Assembly (NCBI RefSeq): GCF_026735135.1
Contig: NZ_JAPQER010000001.1
Location: 813,500-877,499, forward strand
Source: Clostridium aestuarii
GTDB taxonomy: Bacteria > Bacillota > Clostridia > Clostridiales > Clostridiaceae
Reading direction: 5' to 3'
DNA length: 64,000 nt
A program made the translations under genes and the position numbers. The notes under the pieces were generated by a model, which worked only from the letters and a program-made list of their open reading frames with translations, was not told the DNA's origin and made no database searches. This document shows, in pieces, positions 26,342 through 35,374 of the stretch. Each line of letters opens with the position of its first letter. Position 1 is the first letter of the stretch.

Positions 26342-27562
26342 TTATACTAGTATTCCAGCTACTGTTGCAGTAATACAAGTTGTAAGTAGCCCTCCTAGTA
26401 AAGCTTTAAATCCATATTGCGCTATATTAGAACGTTTATTTGGAGCTATTCCGCCAAGTCCCCCTATTTGAATTGCTATAGAACTAAAACTAGCAAAACT
26501 ACATAAAGCATAAGTAAGAATTACTATGGTTTTTTGAGTTATAATCCCTGATTTTATAAGCTTTCCTAAACTAGCATATGCTACGAACTCATTAACTACT
26601 ATTTTTTCACCAAGTAAATTTCCTGCATTTAATATATCTGGTGTTGGAACTCCCATTATATATGCAACTGGAGCAAACAATCTTCCAAAAACCCAATTTA
26701 AACTTAAATAACCCATGCCAAAGAATCCGCCTACCCATCCTAGTAAAGCATTTACAAGTGCTATAAGTGCTATAAATGCTAGTAGCATTCCTCCAACATT
26801 TAATGCTAATTTCAAACCTTCACTTGCACCTCTTGCAGCAGCGTCTATTAGATTACAATCTGTTTTTTCTACATCCATAGAAACCTTTCCTTTTGTTTCG
26901 GATACTTCTGTTTCTGGAATTAATATCTTAGAAATTATAAGACTTATAGGCGATGCCATTATACTTCCTGCAAGAAGATGTCCAGCACTAACTCCCATAG
27001 CAACATATCCTGCCATTATTCCTCCAGATACAGTTGCCATTCCTCCAACCATTATAGTAAACAATTCAGATTTGGTCGTTTTTCCAAGGTATGGTTTTAT
27101 AACAAGTGGTGCTTCAGTTTGTCCTATAAAAATATTAGCAACCGCCGATAAAGTTTCTGCACCACTAGTTCCTAACAATTTAAGCATTCCCTTTGCCATC
27201 CAAGAAACTACAAACTGCATAATTCCCAAATAATACAAAACAGCCATTAAAGATGAGAAAAATATAACTGTAGGTAAAATTTGCAATGCAAATATACATC
27301 CAAATTTATTTGAATTTACTAAATCTCCAAATAGGAAACCGGTACCACTTTTAGTGAAATTTAATAACTTAGTAATAACATAACTTACTCCTTCAAAAAA
27401 CTTTCTTCCAGGTGGAAATTTCAATACTAAAAAGGCAAATAGTAATTGTAACATCATCCCTTTAATTACTAATATCCAATTTATCTTCTTCTTATTATTA
27501 GAGCACATATAAGCAATAAAAATAAATACCGTAACACCTACTATCCCTATTAATCTACCCAT
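26342..27562 (-). CDS. nupC: Concentrative nucleoside transporter, NupC family
   Basis: A 406-residue polytopic protein of the CNT family, which imports nucleosides with H+ or Na+. Markers include the N-terminal ALLVLKFPPGRKFFE-like LKFPPGRKFFEGVS, FFSSLMAVLYYLGIMQFVV, the substrate-site stretch IFIGQTEAPLVIKPY, GGMATVSGGIMAGYV, and the C-terminal LTYALCSFASFSSIAIQIGG. AAAGGAGAGAG sets the ATG. It opens the operon that continues with deoC and pdp, so imported pyrimidine nucleosides are cleaved and their sugar degraded. Confidence 0.92.
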   Translation of the reverse strand: MGRLIGIVGVTVFIFIAYMCSNNKKKINWILVIKGMMLQLLFAFLVLKFPPGRKFFEGVSYVITKLLNFTKSGTGFLFGDLVNSNKFGCIFALQILPTVIFFSSLMAVLYYLGIMQFVVSWMAKGMLKLLGTSGAETLSAVANIFIGQTEAPLVIKPYLGKTTKSELFTIMVGGMATVSGGIMAGYVAMGVSAGHLLAGSIMASPISLIISKILIPETEVSETKGKVSMDVEKTDCNLIDAAARGASEGLKLALNVGGMLLAFIALIALVNALLGWVGGFFGMGYLSLNWVFGRLFAPVAYIMGVPTPDILNAGNLLGEKIVVNEFVAYASLGKLIKSGIITQKTIVILTYALCSFASFSSIAIQIGGLGGIAPNKRSNIAQYGFKALLGGLLTTCITATVAGILV

Positions 27563-27608
27563 AACTCTCTCCTTTCAATTAAATAAATTTTAGTATGTTT
27601 TTTGTTTA

Positions 27609-27622
27609 TGGTAACGCTTTCA
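27609..27622 (-). promoter_or_regulatory. cre site upstream of nupC
   Basis: On the minus strand TGAAAGCGTTACCA matches the catabolite-responsive element consensus TGNAANCGNTNNCA at every fixed position. It lies 47 bases before the nupC start, where CcpA binding would block transcription when preferred sugars are present. Confidence 0.75.
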
Positions 27623-27802
27623 TAAATAACCTACAAATTCACTATATACTTACCATAGTTTTACGTCAATGTATTTAATTTGTAAATTAATGAATTTAAG
27701 TAAGTTATCTTAATTAATTATATTATTTACTTTATTTACCTTAACAATGCTATCAATTATAAAAATTTTATTATAGATAATTTTTATTTTTCAAAATAAA
27801 AA

Positions 27803-27839
27803 ACTTCAAAGATTATTATTCAAAAATAACCTTTGAAGT
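27803..27839 (-). terminator. Terminator of the MATE gene
   Basis: Stem ACTTCAAAG / CTTTGAAGT extended by ATTATTATT pairing imperfectly with AATAAC, followed on the minus strand by TTTTTT. It starts 15 bases past the stop. Confidence 0.8.
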
Positions 27840-27854
27840 ATGAGTTTTTCTACT

Positions 27855-29225
27855 TTACGCCCTCATATTTTTCCATTTACCCTTTTTATATGCTGTAAAC
27901 ATTACAAGTATTTCCCCTACTTCTGCTGTTATATATGTTACCCAAACCCAAATTATAGGTAAATGCATTACATAAGTAACTACTACAAGCAGTGGAACCT
28001 GTATTGCCCACCTAGATACTAAGCTAGATACTAAAAATGGAATATTATAACCTGAACCTGAAAATACGCATCCTAATCCCATAGATGCTGCTGCAATAGT
28101 AAGTGCTGGAAGAACTATTCTTATCATCAAAATTCCTATATGTATAACGGCATTATCATCTGTAAATACATCCATTATTTTTTCTGGAAACGCAATTCCA
28201 ATTAATGCTAATACTGACATAAATACTATTCCTATCACTGCAGCCTTTGCAGCTGTATCCTTCGCTCTATCAATTTTTTCAGAACCAATACACTGTCCTA
28301 CAATAGCACTCCCACCCATAGAAAGTCCAACAAGAGGCATAAATGCAAAACTAAAAAGTTTATTTCCTATGCCCATACATGCAATTGCTGCTGTTCCATA
28401 GATAGTTACAAATTTTAATGTTAATATTCCTGATAGGTTTCTAGATAACATTTCAAACCCACTTGGAAGACCTACAGTTATAAGTTTTTTATCCATTTCT
28501 GCATTTAATTTAAATAATCTCTTTATTTTAATCTTAACCTTTGTTTTACCAGATAAAAATATATAAAATCCTATTCCAAAAGCAATTACTGTGGATATTA
28601 CAGTAGCAAGTGCTGCTCCAAATATTCCTAGGTTTAAACCAGGTATGTTGACATATGGTACTGTTTTAAAAATAAAAATCGGATCTAATATTATATTAAA
28701 TATTGCTGCAATAATCATTATAATCATTGGTTTTTTAGCATCGCCAATACATCTAAAAGCCGTATTTACAGTAAAAGAAGAAAACATTATAGGTAGGAAA
28801 AATATCCTTATATATCCATAATCTAAAGCATTTTTAATAACTACTGCATCTTTAGTAAAAAATCCAATGAGTGGTTTTAAAATCATAAGCATAATTACAC
28901 CAGCAATCACGGCTACTAATGCTTTAAATGTAAGTGTCTGTTCTATTGCTCTACTTGTTTTTTCCATATCTCCACTTCCATAACTTTGAGATATAAGAGA
29001 TATTGAACTTGTACCTATTATTTGATTTAATATATCTACCATCCAAAATATCGTTACAAATATAGTCACCCCGGCTATTGCTGATGAAGAAATCTTTCCA
29101 ATCCATATCATATCAACTAAATCATAAGCAGACTGAAACAAAAATCCCAGCATAGTTGGTAGTGACATCTTCAACAAGTTAGATGTTACACTTCCTTGTA
29201 ATAAATCTTTATTATTATGTTCCAT
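27855..29225 (-). CDS. MATE family efflux transporter
   Basis: A 456-residue protein with twelve membrane segments in two similar halves, as in MatE/NorM-DinF proteins. Markers are the N-terminal MSLPTMLGFLFQSAYDLVDM, GVTIFVTIFWMVDI, FSFAFMPLVGLSMGGSAIVG at the start of the second half and ASMGLGCVFSGSGYN. These pumps use Na+ or H+ to expel cationic drugs or metabolites. AGGGGAACG precedes the ATG. Monocistronic. Confidence 0.88.
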   Translation of the reverse strand: MEHNNKDLLQGSVTSNLLKMSLPTMLGFLFQSAYDLVDMIWIGKISSSAIAGVTIFVTIFWMVDILNQIIGTSSISLISQSYGSGDMEKTSRAIEQTLTFKALVAVIAGVIMLMILKPLIGFFTKDAVVIKNALDYGYIRIFFLPIMFSSFTVNTAFRCIGDAKKPMIIMIIAAIFNIILDPIFIFKTVPYVNIPGLNLGIFGAALATVISTVIAFGIGFYIFLSGKTKVKIKIKRLFKLNAEMDKKLITVGLPSGFEMLSRNLSGILTLKFVTIYGTAAIACMGIGNKLFSFAFMPLVGLSMGGSAIVGQCIGSEKIDRAKDTAAKAAVIGIVFMSVLALIGIAFPEKIMDVFTDDNAVIHIGILMIRIVLPALTIAAASMGLGCVFSGSGYNIPFLVSSLVSRWAIQVPLLVVVTYVMHLPIIWVWVTYITAEVGEILVMFTAYKKGKWKNMRA

Positions 29226-29409
29226 GTAATCGTTCCCCTAGTTATTACTAACCCCTTCCTTTATTATCATATATTCTAACATTAGAATATAATTTAAAAA
29301 TGCGTTTGTAAATAATTTTATTTATTTTTAACTTCTAATATCCGTATATTTTTTAAATTTACCATAAAACTAATAAGCCGCCCGTAGATATGAAAACACC
29401 CCTAAAAAG

Positions 29410-29447
29410 TCCACAGCCTCTCTCGCATTATTATTAGATGCTGTGGA
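29410..29447 (-). terminator. Terminator of the NUDIX gene
   Basis: The 8-bp stem TCCACAGC / GCTGTGGA is followed on the minus strand by CTTTTTAGG. It begins 24 bases past the NUDIX stop. Confidence 0.7.
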
Positions 29448-29470
29448 TAAAATTTTTAAAATTAATTTTT

Positions 29471-29980
29471 CTACTTTGCCTTTTTAATTAATTTTAACTT
29501 TAAATATTTTTTCAATGCCATAATATGCATTGGATAAAAATCTTCTTCATTATTATCCAGCATATCTTTCAATTCATTTAATGATACCCATCTAATATTT
29601 TTAGTTTCATTTGTTTCATCTAATATTTTCCCCTGTGCTTTACATATAAATGTTTGAACCATAATAGGATAATTCCCATCTATATTTTGAGCACATGCAA
29701 AAGGCATATAATTTATAGCTTTATATCCATTTGCTTCAATAATAACCGTATCATTTTCTCCTTCAATTTCCGTAACTGTAAGTCCTGTTTCTTCCCATAT
29801 TTCCCTTCTTAAACAATCAAATATATTTTCAAATTCTCTTATTTTGCCTGCAGGTATCTCTATTAATCCATTTTCCGCCCCACCATCTTCCTTACATCTT
29901 TCCTGAATTAATATATACTCTATTTCATCTATTGTTTTTATTATAATTCCACCTACTCCTGGTTTTGCAAACACTTCCAT
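29471..29980 (-). CDS. NUDIX hydrolase
   Basis: A 169-residue protein with a complete Nudix box: GKIREFENIFDC followed by LRREIWEETGLTV, fitting GX5EX7REUXEEXGU exactly. The N-terminal AKPGVGGIIIKTIDE and the preceding EIPAGKI are like ADP-ribose or nucleoside-diphosphate-sugar hydrolases. The exact substrate is unknown. ATG 29980 has AAGGAGATT at the right distance and is preferred to 30028. It is separated from its neighbours by terminators on both sides. Confidence 0.85.
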   Translation of the reverse strand: MEVFAKPGVGGIIIKTIDEIEYILIQERCKEDGGAENGLIEIPAGKIREFENIFDCLRREIWEETGLTVTEIEGENDTVIIEANGYKAINYMPFACAQNIDGNYPIMVQTFICKAQGKILDETNETKNIRWVSLNELKDMLDNNEEDFYPMHIMALKKYLKLKLIKKAK

Positions 29981-30024
29981 TGGTAAATCTCCTTTCACTA
30001 TATTTATTACATTATCCACAAAAA

Positions 30025-30063
30025 TCATGCATTTTCAGGTATCTTTCATCTGAAAATACATGA
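30025..30063 (-). terminator. Terminator of the gene at 30079
   Basis: A 14-base stem TCATGCATTTTCAG / CTGAAAATACATGA (one G-T mismatch) followed on the minus strand by TTTTTG. Confidence 0.75.
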
Positions 30064-30078
30064 CTTTTCAACTCATTG

Positions 30079-31275
30079 TTATTTGTACATAATAACTAAA
30101 TCATCAACAACACAGCACATACCTTGATACAACTTTTCTTCACTACTCATTAGATTTTTTATAACCATATAATCATAATAGTTATCTTGATCATCCTCTT
30201 CCCAATAATAAGTAATTAAATATTTATTATCAATAATATCATAAAATTCTCCAATTGATTTTTCAAAACTAATTTCTGTATCACTGTTATAAATTCCATA
30301 TATATGTATTTTATTTTCATCATAATGCTTATTATATATTTTTTGTTTTTTAATATCGTATCTTATGTTATTGTCCTTTAACTTATCAAAATGTATTTCC
30401 CCTAATTTTTCTTGTTTTAAATTGTTTTTATTCACGCAGCAAATACTTTCAACATTAGTCTTAAAATTCTTTGTTCTATAGTATATATTAGTTTCATCCA
30501 TTCCAAAATACCTTGTCCATCCTTGTACTTCTGTTTTATGCACTTGATGAAATGAAATCATTATATTTCTATTTTCAATTCCTTCAACAAATTCATTTAA
30601 ACTAATAATATTTATACTTTCTCTATATGACTCTCTATAATAATCAGTTTTATCTAAGTTTTCATGATAGAGCTCCTGTTGTTCCCAATCCTCCATATAC
30701 GCTTCCTCAAATATTAAGAACCCTTGTCCATTATATGTATAATACTCCAAATAGTCTCTAACCCCTAATATAACTCTTTTATCAAGAATTTCATATTTTT
30801 GACCATTATAAATATCATATAAATACGCACTTTCATACCCACCTTGTACATCTTTTGCCCTATTAAACTTTTCATCATCTACATCAGATTTATCTATATA
30901 TAAAATGAGATAGGTATCTCCCAAAAAAGATATGCCATTATAATATTTTTTATCTACTTTAAATTCACTTACTTTATCAACTTTGTTAGTATTCATATCT
31001 AACTTAAAAATTTGTATATCATCTTTATTGATTATAGAAAACATAATGTACTTATCATATGTATATATTTTTTTACCATAAAATTCGGATGTGTATATAC
31101 TGGTATTAGTTATTTTATTCTCTATCTTATTTTCAATATCATAGTAATAAAAATCTACAAGATACTCATTTTCATTTTGTAAGTTATCCGCTTTACAATA
31201 ATAAATCCTATTATTATGAACTGTAATAAGTTCAAATTCTTCTTTGCAATATTTCCTAATGTCTATTATCTTCAT
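30079..31275 (-). CDS. Hypothetical beta-rich (propeller-like) protein
   Basis: A 398-residue soluble protein with no signal peptide or membrane helix. It is full of short repeated strands with Tyr/Asp pairs, such as DFYYYDIENKIENKI, KIYTYDKYIMFSII, FLGDTYLILYIDK and YDIIDNKYLITYYW. The spacing of these units suggests a beta-propeller or repeated sheet. ATG 31275 has GGAGG 5 bases upstream and is preferred to 31302. The length is intact and nothing looks broken. I do not recognise a family or function; neighbours do not help. Confidence 0.6.
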   Translation of the reverse strand: MKIIDIRKYCKEEFELITVHNNRIYYCKADNLQNENEYLVDFYYYDIENKIENKITNTSIYTSEFYGKKIYTYDKYIMFSIINKDDIQIFKLDMNTNKVDKVSEFKVDKKYYNGISFLGDTYLILYIDKSDVDDEKFNRAKDVQGGYESAYLYDIYNGQKYEILDKRVILGVRDYLEYYTYNGQGFLIFEEAYMEDWEQQELYHENLDKTDYYRESYRESINIISLNEFVEGIENRNIMISFHQVHKTEVQGWTRYFGMDETNIYYRTKNFKTNVESICCVNKNNLKQEKLGEIHFDKLKDNNIRYDIKKQKIYNKHYDENKIHIYGIYNSDTEISFEKSIGEFYDIIDNKYLITYYWEEDDQDNYYDYMVIKNLMSSEEKLYQGMCCVVDDLVIMYK

Positions 31276-31363
31276 GTTTTCCTCCAAAAATATATTTATC
31301 AAACAATACTTATTTTTTTATAATTAACAACTATATAATATCTTAAATATCCTTTTATAACAA

Positions 31364-31894
31364 TCACATTAATTCAGCATTTTCATATATCCTTTTTACT
31401 TCTGCTTTATCAGTTAAAAAACATAAAATATATGCAATAAAAATAATTCCTGGAATATCTACAAGTAATCTTGTAACAGCAAATCTTGTTCCTAAAGCAG
31501 AAGTTTCAAATAAAAACATAGGGATTTTTGTAGTAGACCATGCTCCAATAAAAATTAATACATTACTAAATTTAACTCCTTTTTTCATAAATACAGCTGC
31601 AATAGGAAATGCTCCATACAATGGTCCTGCCGCTGCTGACCCTAATAAAATGGATAAAACTATTCCTTTTATTCCTGATTTTTCTCCCATATATTTCATC
31701 ATCGTTTGTTTTGGAATCCATACATCTAATAATCCTAAGAGGATAAAAATTGGTGGTATTACTAAAATCATTTCTTTTAAACTATACCCTGTAACATGAA
31801 TTGCTTTTGTTCCCATTTCTCTATTAATAAAAAATAAAACAATCATAGTTAGAGACGTAATTAGAAAAAATCTATATTTCTTTAATAAATTCAT
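31364..31894 (-). CDS. Predicted permease, second half-size subunit
   Basis: A 176-residue membrane protein with four or five helices, including KEMILVIPPIFILLGLLDVW, GIVLSILLGSAAAGPLYGAF and FSNVLIFIGAWSTTKIPMFL. The pattern (glycine-rich GSAAAGPLYGAFP, ending in a hydrophobic tail) fits the predicted-permease family related to PF03773 (DUF318). Its start overlaps the stop of the previous gene by ATGA, so the two are translationally coupled and probably form one transporter from two halves. The substrate is unknown. Confidence 0.7.
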   Translation of the reverse strand: MNLLKKYRFFLITSLTMIVLFFINREMGTKAIHVTGYSLKEMILVIPPIFILLGLLDVWIPKQTMMKYMGEKSGIKGIVLSILLGSAAAGPLYGAFPIAAVFMKKGVKFSNVLIFIGAWSTTKIPMFLFETSALGTRFAVTRLLVDIPGIIFIAYILCFLTDKAEVKRIYENAELM

Positions 31895-32379
31895 ATTCCA
31901 CTAACCACCTTTCCAATTATATATGCAACAATAAAACAAAATAAAAAAGATAATACATTTCTTATAATAGTTAGTCGTTTACCAAAATATTTTATTTCAA
32001 CAGGTGCTGTTACAATACCTACCATCATCAATGCAGACACAAATGCACCTATTTGCATATATCCCGCTCCACTGTTTAACAGCATGGCTGCCGTAGGAAA
32101 TGCTACAAATCCAGGAATCAATGTAACTGCACCAACAATCGTAGAAAAAACCACTCCTATCCACCCTGATTCACTACCTATTATTTTTGATATTACTTGA
32201 GCATTAAATACAGAAAGTAATATGCCTACAAGCATTATTACTCCTAAAAACTGTGGTAAAATATTTTGAAAAGATTTCCAAGCCTTTTTAAGAGCCATTT
32301 TCGTCTTTTTCTTATCCTTAAAATAAGAAATAATTAAAAGCACTATAACTACTATATACATAATATAACTATTCATCAT
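31891..32379 (-). CDS. Predicted permease, first half-size subunit
   Basis: 162 residues with four or five membrane helices, including SFQNILPQFLGVIMLVGILL, GAVTLIPGFVAFPTAAMLL and IGAFVSALMMVGIVTAPVEI. The loop VTLIPGFVAFPTAAMLLNSG mirrors AAAGPLYGAFPIAAVFMKKG in the partner gene, suggesting an ancient duplication of one permease half. ATG 32379 is set by AAGGAG; an earlier start at 32418 lacks a site. It follows the response regulator by about 70 bases and is the last module of the cluster starting at 37454. Confidence 0.7.
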   Translation of the reverse strand: MMNSYIMYIVVIVLLIISYFKDKKKTKMALKKAWKSFQNILPQFLGVIMLVGILLSVFNAQVISKIIGSESGWIGVVFSTIVGAVTLIPGFVAFPTAAMLLNSGAGYMQIGAFVSALMMVGIVTAPVEIKYFGKRLTIIRNVLSFLFCFIVAYIIGKVVSGI

Positions 32380-32448
32380 TCTATTCTCCTTAAAAATATT
32401 TTTATACGGTATATTCATTACAAAAACTTATCTATTTTTAAATTCTGT

Positions 32449-33069
32449 TTAATAGTTTTTTAAATAATATATAGCTAGTTGAGTCCTATCTCTTAATTGT
32501 AATTTTTCAAGTAAATTTGTTACATAGTTTCTAACAGTTCCTTCACTCAAATAAAGTTTTTGTGAAATTTCTTTATTTGAAAGTCCTTCACCAATTAATG
32601 TAAGTATCCCAAATTCTCTTTCACTTAATTTAATTTTATTTAGATTTTTTTTATCATTTTTAATCATAGACATTATTGAACTTAAAACTTCACTTTGAAA
32701 TACACCATTTCCATTATAAACTGTTCTAATACTTTCTATAATACTATCTGAAGATTGATTTTTTAGTATATAACCCTCCGCTCCATTTTTAATAGCTGCA
32801 GAGATATATTCATCATCTTTAAAGGTAGTCAAAATAATTATTTTAATATTTTGTTGTTCACTTTTAATTTCTCTTGTTGCTAATACCCCATCTAAAACAG
32901 GCATTCTCACATCCATCAAAACTATATCTGGACAATATTTTTTGCAAAGCTTTACTGCCTCCTCACCATTTGCAGCAATTCCTACCACTTCAAAATCTTC
33001 TTCAAATTCTAAAATTAAATTGAGACTATCTGTTATCAATCTATCATCATCAGCTATTATAATTTTCAA
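32449..33069 (-). CDS. NarL/LuxR-family response regulator
   Basis: 206 residues. The receiver domain (1-120) has acidic residues IIADDDRL, phosphoacceptor Asp in DIVLMDVRMPVLDG and Lys in LTTFKDDEY. The C-terminal LuxR helix-turn-helix has LSEREFGILTLIGEGLSNKE followed by ISQKLYLSEGTVRNYV. The start is TTG 33069 with GGAGG 9 bases upstream. It overlaps the kinase gene by 20 bases, giving a coupled two-component pair. In LnrJK-type systems such a pair controls the adjacent drug-export ABC genes, which fits here. Confidence 0.88.
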   Translation of the reverse strand: MKIIIADDDRLITDSLNLILEFEEDFEVVGIAANGEEAVKLCKKYCPDIVLMDVRMPVLDGVLATREIKSEQQNIKIIILTTFKDDEYISAAIKNGAEGYILKNQSSDSIIESIRTVYNGNGVFQSEVLSSIMSMIKNDKKNLNKIKLSEREFGILTLIGEGLSNKEISQKLYLSEGTVRNYVTNLLEKLQLRDRTQLAIYYLKNY

Positions 33070-34144
33070 AAATATTCACCTCCAAATTTTCCATAGGAAT
33101 AATACAAACTATTAGAAATCCATTTTTAGAATCTATAGCTATATTTCCACCTATATTTTTTATTCTCTCTTTCATACCACTTATACCTAACCCTTCATTT
33201 ATACTTTCACACCCTATACCATTATCTTTTATATAAAGCCTTATGTATTTTTCATTTACTTCTAAATTTATATCAATAATATCTGCCATAGAATACATTG
33301 AAGCATTAGTTAAAGCTTCCTTTATATTTGTACTTATAATTTGCATTATACTAGAAGATATATTATTAAAATCACCTATATATTTAAAATTAACTTTGCA
33401 ATAATTAAACTCTTCTATTATTTTTATAATATAATTTATTCCTATAGATTGCATAGGTTTTATATTATGCACAGTTTCTCTTAATAATGATAAAGATTTT
33501 GAAAGTTCATTAATAGATTTATCTACTAATATGTATGATTTTTCTGTGTCTTTATTTCTTATTTTAGCTGCTGCCTGAAGCTGCATATATATCCCTGCAA
33601 TATTATGCCCTACTGTATCATGTATTTCTCTTGCTATTCTGTTTCTTTCTTTAATTTCAGCCAAATGCTCCACTTCTACAGCAGATTGTATAAGCCTATT
33701 TTTAGTTTCCTCTAACTCATATCTTGTTCTTCTTTCATTATCATATAAAGTCTTGTACTTCTTTTGTTCTTTCATATATCTAGTATAAATATATCCATAA
33801 ATATTAACTATAAAAAAAATCAACAACTGTATAGGTATTTGCTCTATCTTTAAAAATCCAATTATAGGTACAATAAAAAATACACCAAAATAATTTTCCC
33901 TTTTTATCAACTCATAGGAACAAGCTCCTAAAAATATAATAAAAACAGGTTTATAAAAACTGATAATTATTATAATTATAGCTTGTATAAATACCATTAT
34001 TTTAGATTGTATATACCTTTCTATCAATATATCAATAATCATAATTATTAAAATAGAAACAATGCAAAAATAACATATATCTTTTTCTATTATGGTCATA
34101 GCAATTATAAAGCTATAAAAACATAGCCTAAATATATATTCCAT
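33050..34144 (-). CDS. Sensor histidine kinase, HisKA_3 (NarL-partner) type
   Basis: 364 residues. The first 130 form four to six membrane helices without a large extracellular domain, so the signal is probably sensed in or near the membrane. Then come a short coiled coil, the phosphoacceptor block IAREIHDTVGHNIAGIYMQL and an ATPase domain with IKDNGIGCESINEGLGISGM. The membrane-only sensor and the ABC neighbours match kinases of the LnrJ type that respond to membrane-active compounds. AGAGGTGA precedes the ATG. Confidence 0.86.
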   Translation of the reverse strand: MEYIFRLCFYSFIIAMTIIEKDICYFCIVSILIIMIIDILIERYIQSKIMVFIQAIIIIIISFYKPVFIIFLGACSYELIKRENYFGVFFIVPIIGFLKIEQIPIQLLIFFIVNIYGYIYTRYMKEQKKYKTLYDNERRTRYELEETKNRLIQSAVEVEHLAEIKERNRIAREIHDTVGHNIAGIYMQLQAAAKIRNKDTEKSYILVDKSINELSKSLSLLRETVHNIKPMQSIGINYIIKIIEEFNYCKVNFKYIGDFNNISSSIMQIISTNIKEALTNASMYSMADIIDINLEVNEKYIRLYIKDNGIGCESINEGLGISGMKERIKNIGGNIAIDSKNGFLIVCIIPMENLEVNIFENYNS

Positions 34145-34243
34145 TTTATATTCACCTCTAAATATGGATATTATTTTTAGTATAACATATACAAAATCAT
34201 ATATTACTAGAAAAACCTTTATTTACTTGGAAAACACAAATAT

Positions 34244-34272
34244 AAAAAATCCACTATCAAAGTGGATTTTTT
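34244..34272 (-). terminator. Terminator between the ABC genes and the two-component genes
   Basis: A 12-bp stem AAAAAATCCACT / AGTGGATTTTTT with a 5-base loop. It overlaps the last codons of the permease gene at 34271, so the kinase/regulator pair likely has its own promoter at 34150-34240. Confidence 0.8.
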
Positions 34273-35374
34273 AATTAATTATATCTTTTTTCCTCCATGA
34301 AACTAAAAGCATAAATATAATAGTAAAAAGAAATAATACTAGTATTTCTTGTAACACAGAATATAAAGATTCATTATACATAAGTTTGTTTGCAGCTGAT
34401 AACATCCATGTTACTGGTATAAACTTAGATATATTCTGCAAAGTTTGTGGCATAATACCTCTTGGCCAAAAACATCCCCCTAGCATAGCCATTGGAGTAA
34501 CTGTGAGTGTTGAAATAATAGAAGCTCTTCTCATATCTTTAGAATTATCACATATAAATAAAGCAAAAGCAGCAACAAATATTGAAAAAATTACAAATAA
34601 CAAAAACATATTTATTACAGATGGAAATTTCATATTAAATACTTTTATCATAAAACCAAATATTATTGCAATTTGTATTATTAATACCACTAAAAAACTT
34701 AAAAGATTTTGCAAAGTATAACTTCTTGCTTTAATTGGACCTGTAAATATTCTATAATATACTTTTGTCTTTTTATCTTTTAATATTATTGGAATTATAT
34801 TAACCCCTAACATCATCATGTTAAACACCAAAAATCCTAATGCCAATAAAGTGTTCTTTTTACTTACTTTACTGTTATCCATATTTTCATATTTCACCTC
34901 AAATACTCCTTCTTTATATTTATCCATAGCTTTATAGAAAAGAGTTTCATTTTTTCCACAGGACTTTCCTATAGTTTTTGCTGCTCCAACAAAACTCTCT
35001 ATACTAAACTTTGGTGCCATATACGCATTTGTTTCATTTATAGCATATGCTTTTATATTAACATCTTTTCCTTCTATTAAATCTTTAGTAAATCCTTTAG
35101 GAATTTGTATAACATAATCATTTTTTAAATTAATTAAAGATTTTTTTATTTGAGATTCTTTTAAATCATTTACTTCGTTTCCCTTTTCTAATTGTTTTAC
35201 AAGAAGTTTTGTAAGCTTAGTATTATCATTATCTACAACACCAATAGAAAACTTACTTTCACCACTATTAGCTCCAATAAAAAAGATTATAAGAACTATA
35301 GGGAAAATAACCATAAAGATAATATTTGATTTTGATTTAAATATTCTTTTTAAATTATTAGTAAATATAGTCAT
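34271..35374 (-). CDS. ABC-2 type transporter permease (second)
   Basis: 367 residues: one N-terminal helix, a large external loop (about 40-170) and five C-terminal helices, the usual ABC-2/YhgE-like layout. Markers are IFMVIFPIVLIIFFIGANSG, LALGFLVFNMMMLGVNIIP and MLGGCFWPRGIMPQTLQNIS near the end. The start overlaps the stop of the first permease through ATGA. With its partner and the ATPase it forms an exporter, most similar in arrangement to LnrLMN. Confidence 0.85.
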   Translation of the reverse strand: MTIFTNNLKRIFKSKSNIIFMVIFPIVLIIFFIGANSGESKFSIGVVDNDNTKLTKLLVKQLEKGNEVNDLKESQIKKSLINLKNDYVIQIPKGFTKDLIEGKDVNIKAYAINETNAYMAPKFSIESFVGAAKTIGKSCGKNETLFYKAMDKYKEGVFEVKYENMDNSKVSKKNTLLALGFLVFNMMMLGVNIIPIILKDKKTKVYYRIFTGPIKARSYTLQNLLSFLVVLIIQIAIIFGFMIKVFNMKFPSVINMFLLFVIFSIFVAAFALFICDNSKDMRRASIISTLTVTPMAMLGGCFWPRGIMPQTLQNISKFIPVTWMLSAANKLMYNESLYSVLQEILVLFLFTIIFMLLVSWRKKDIIN

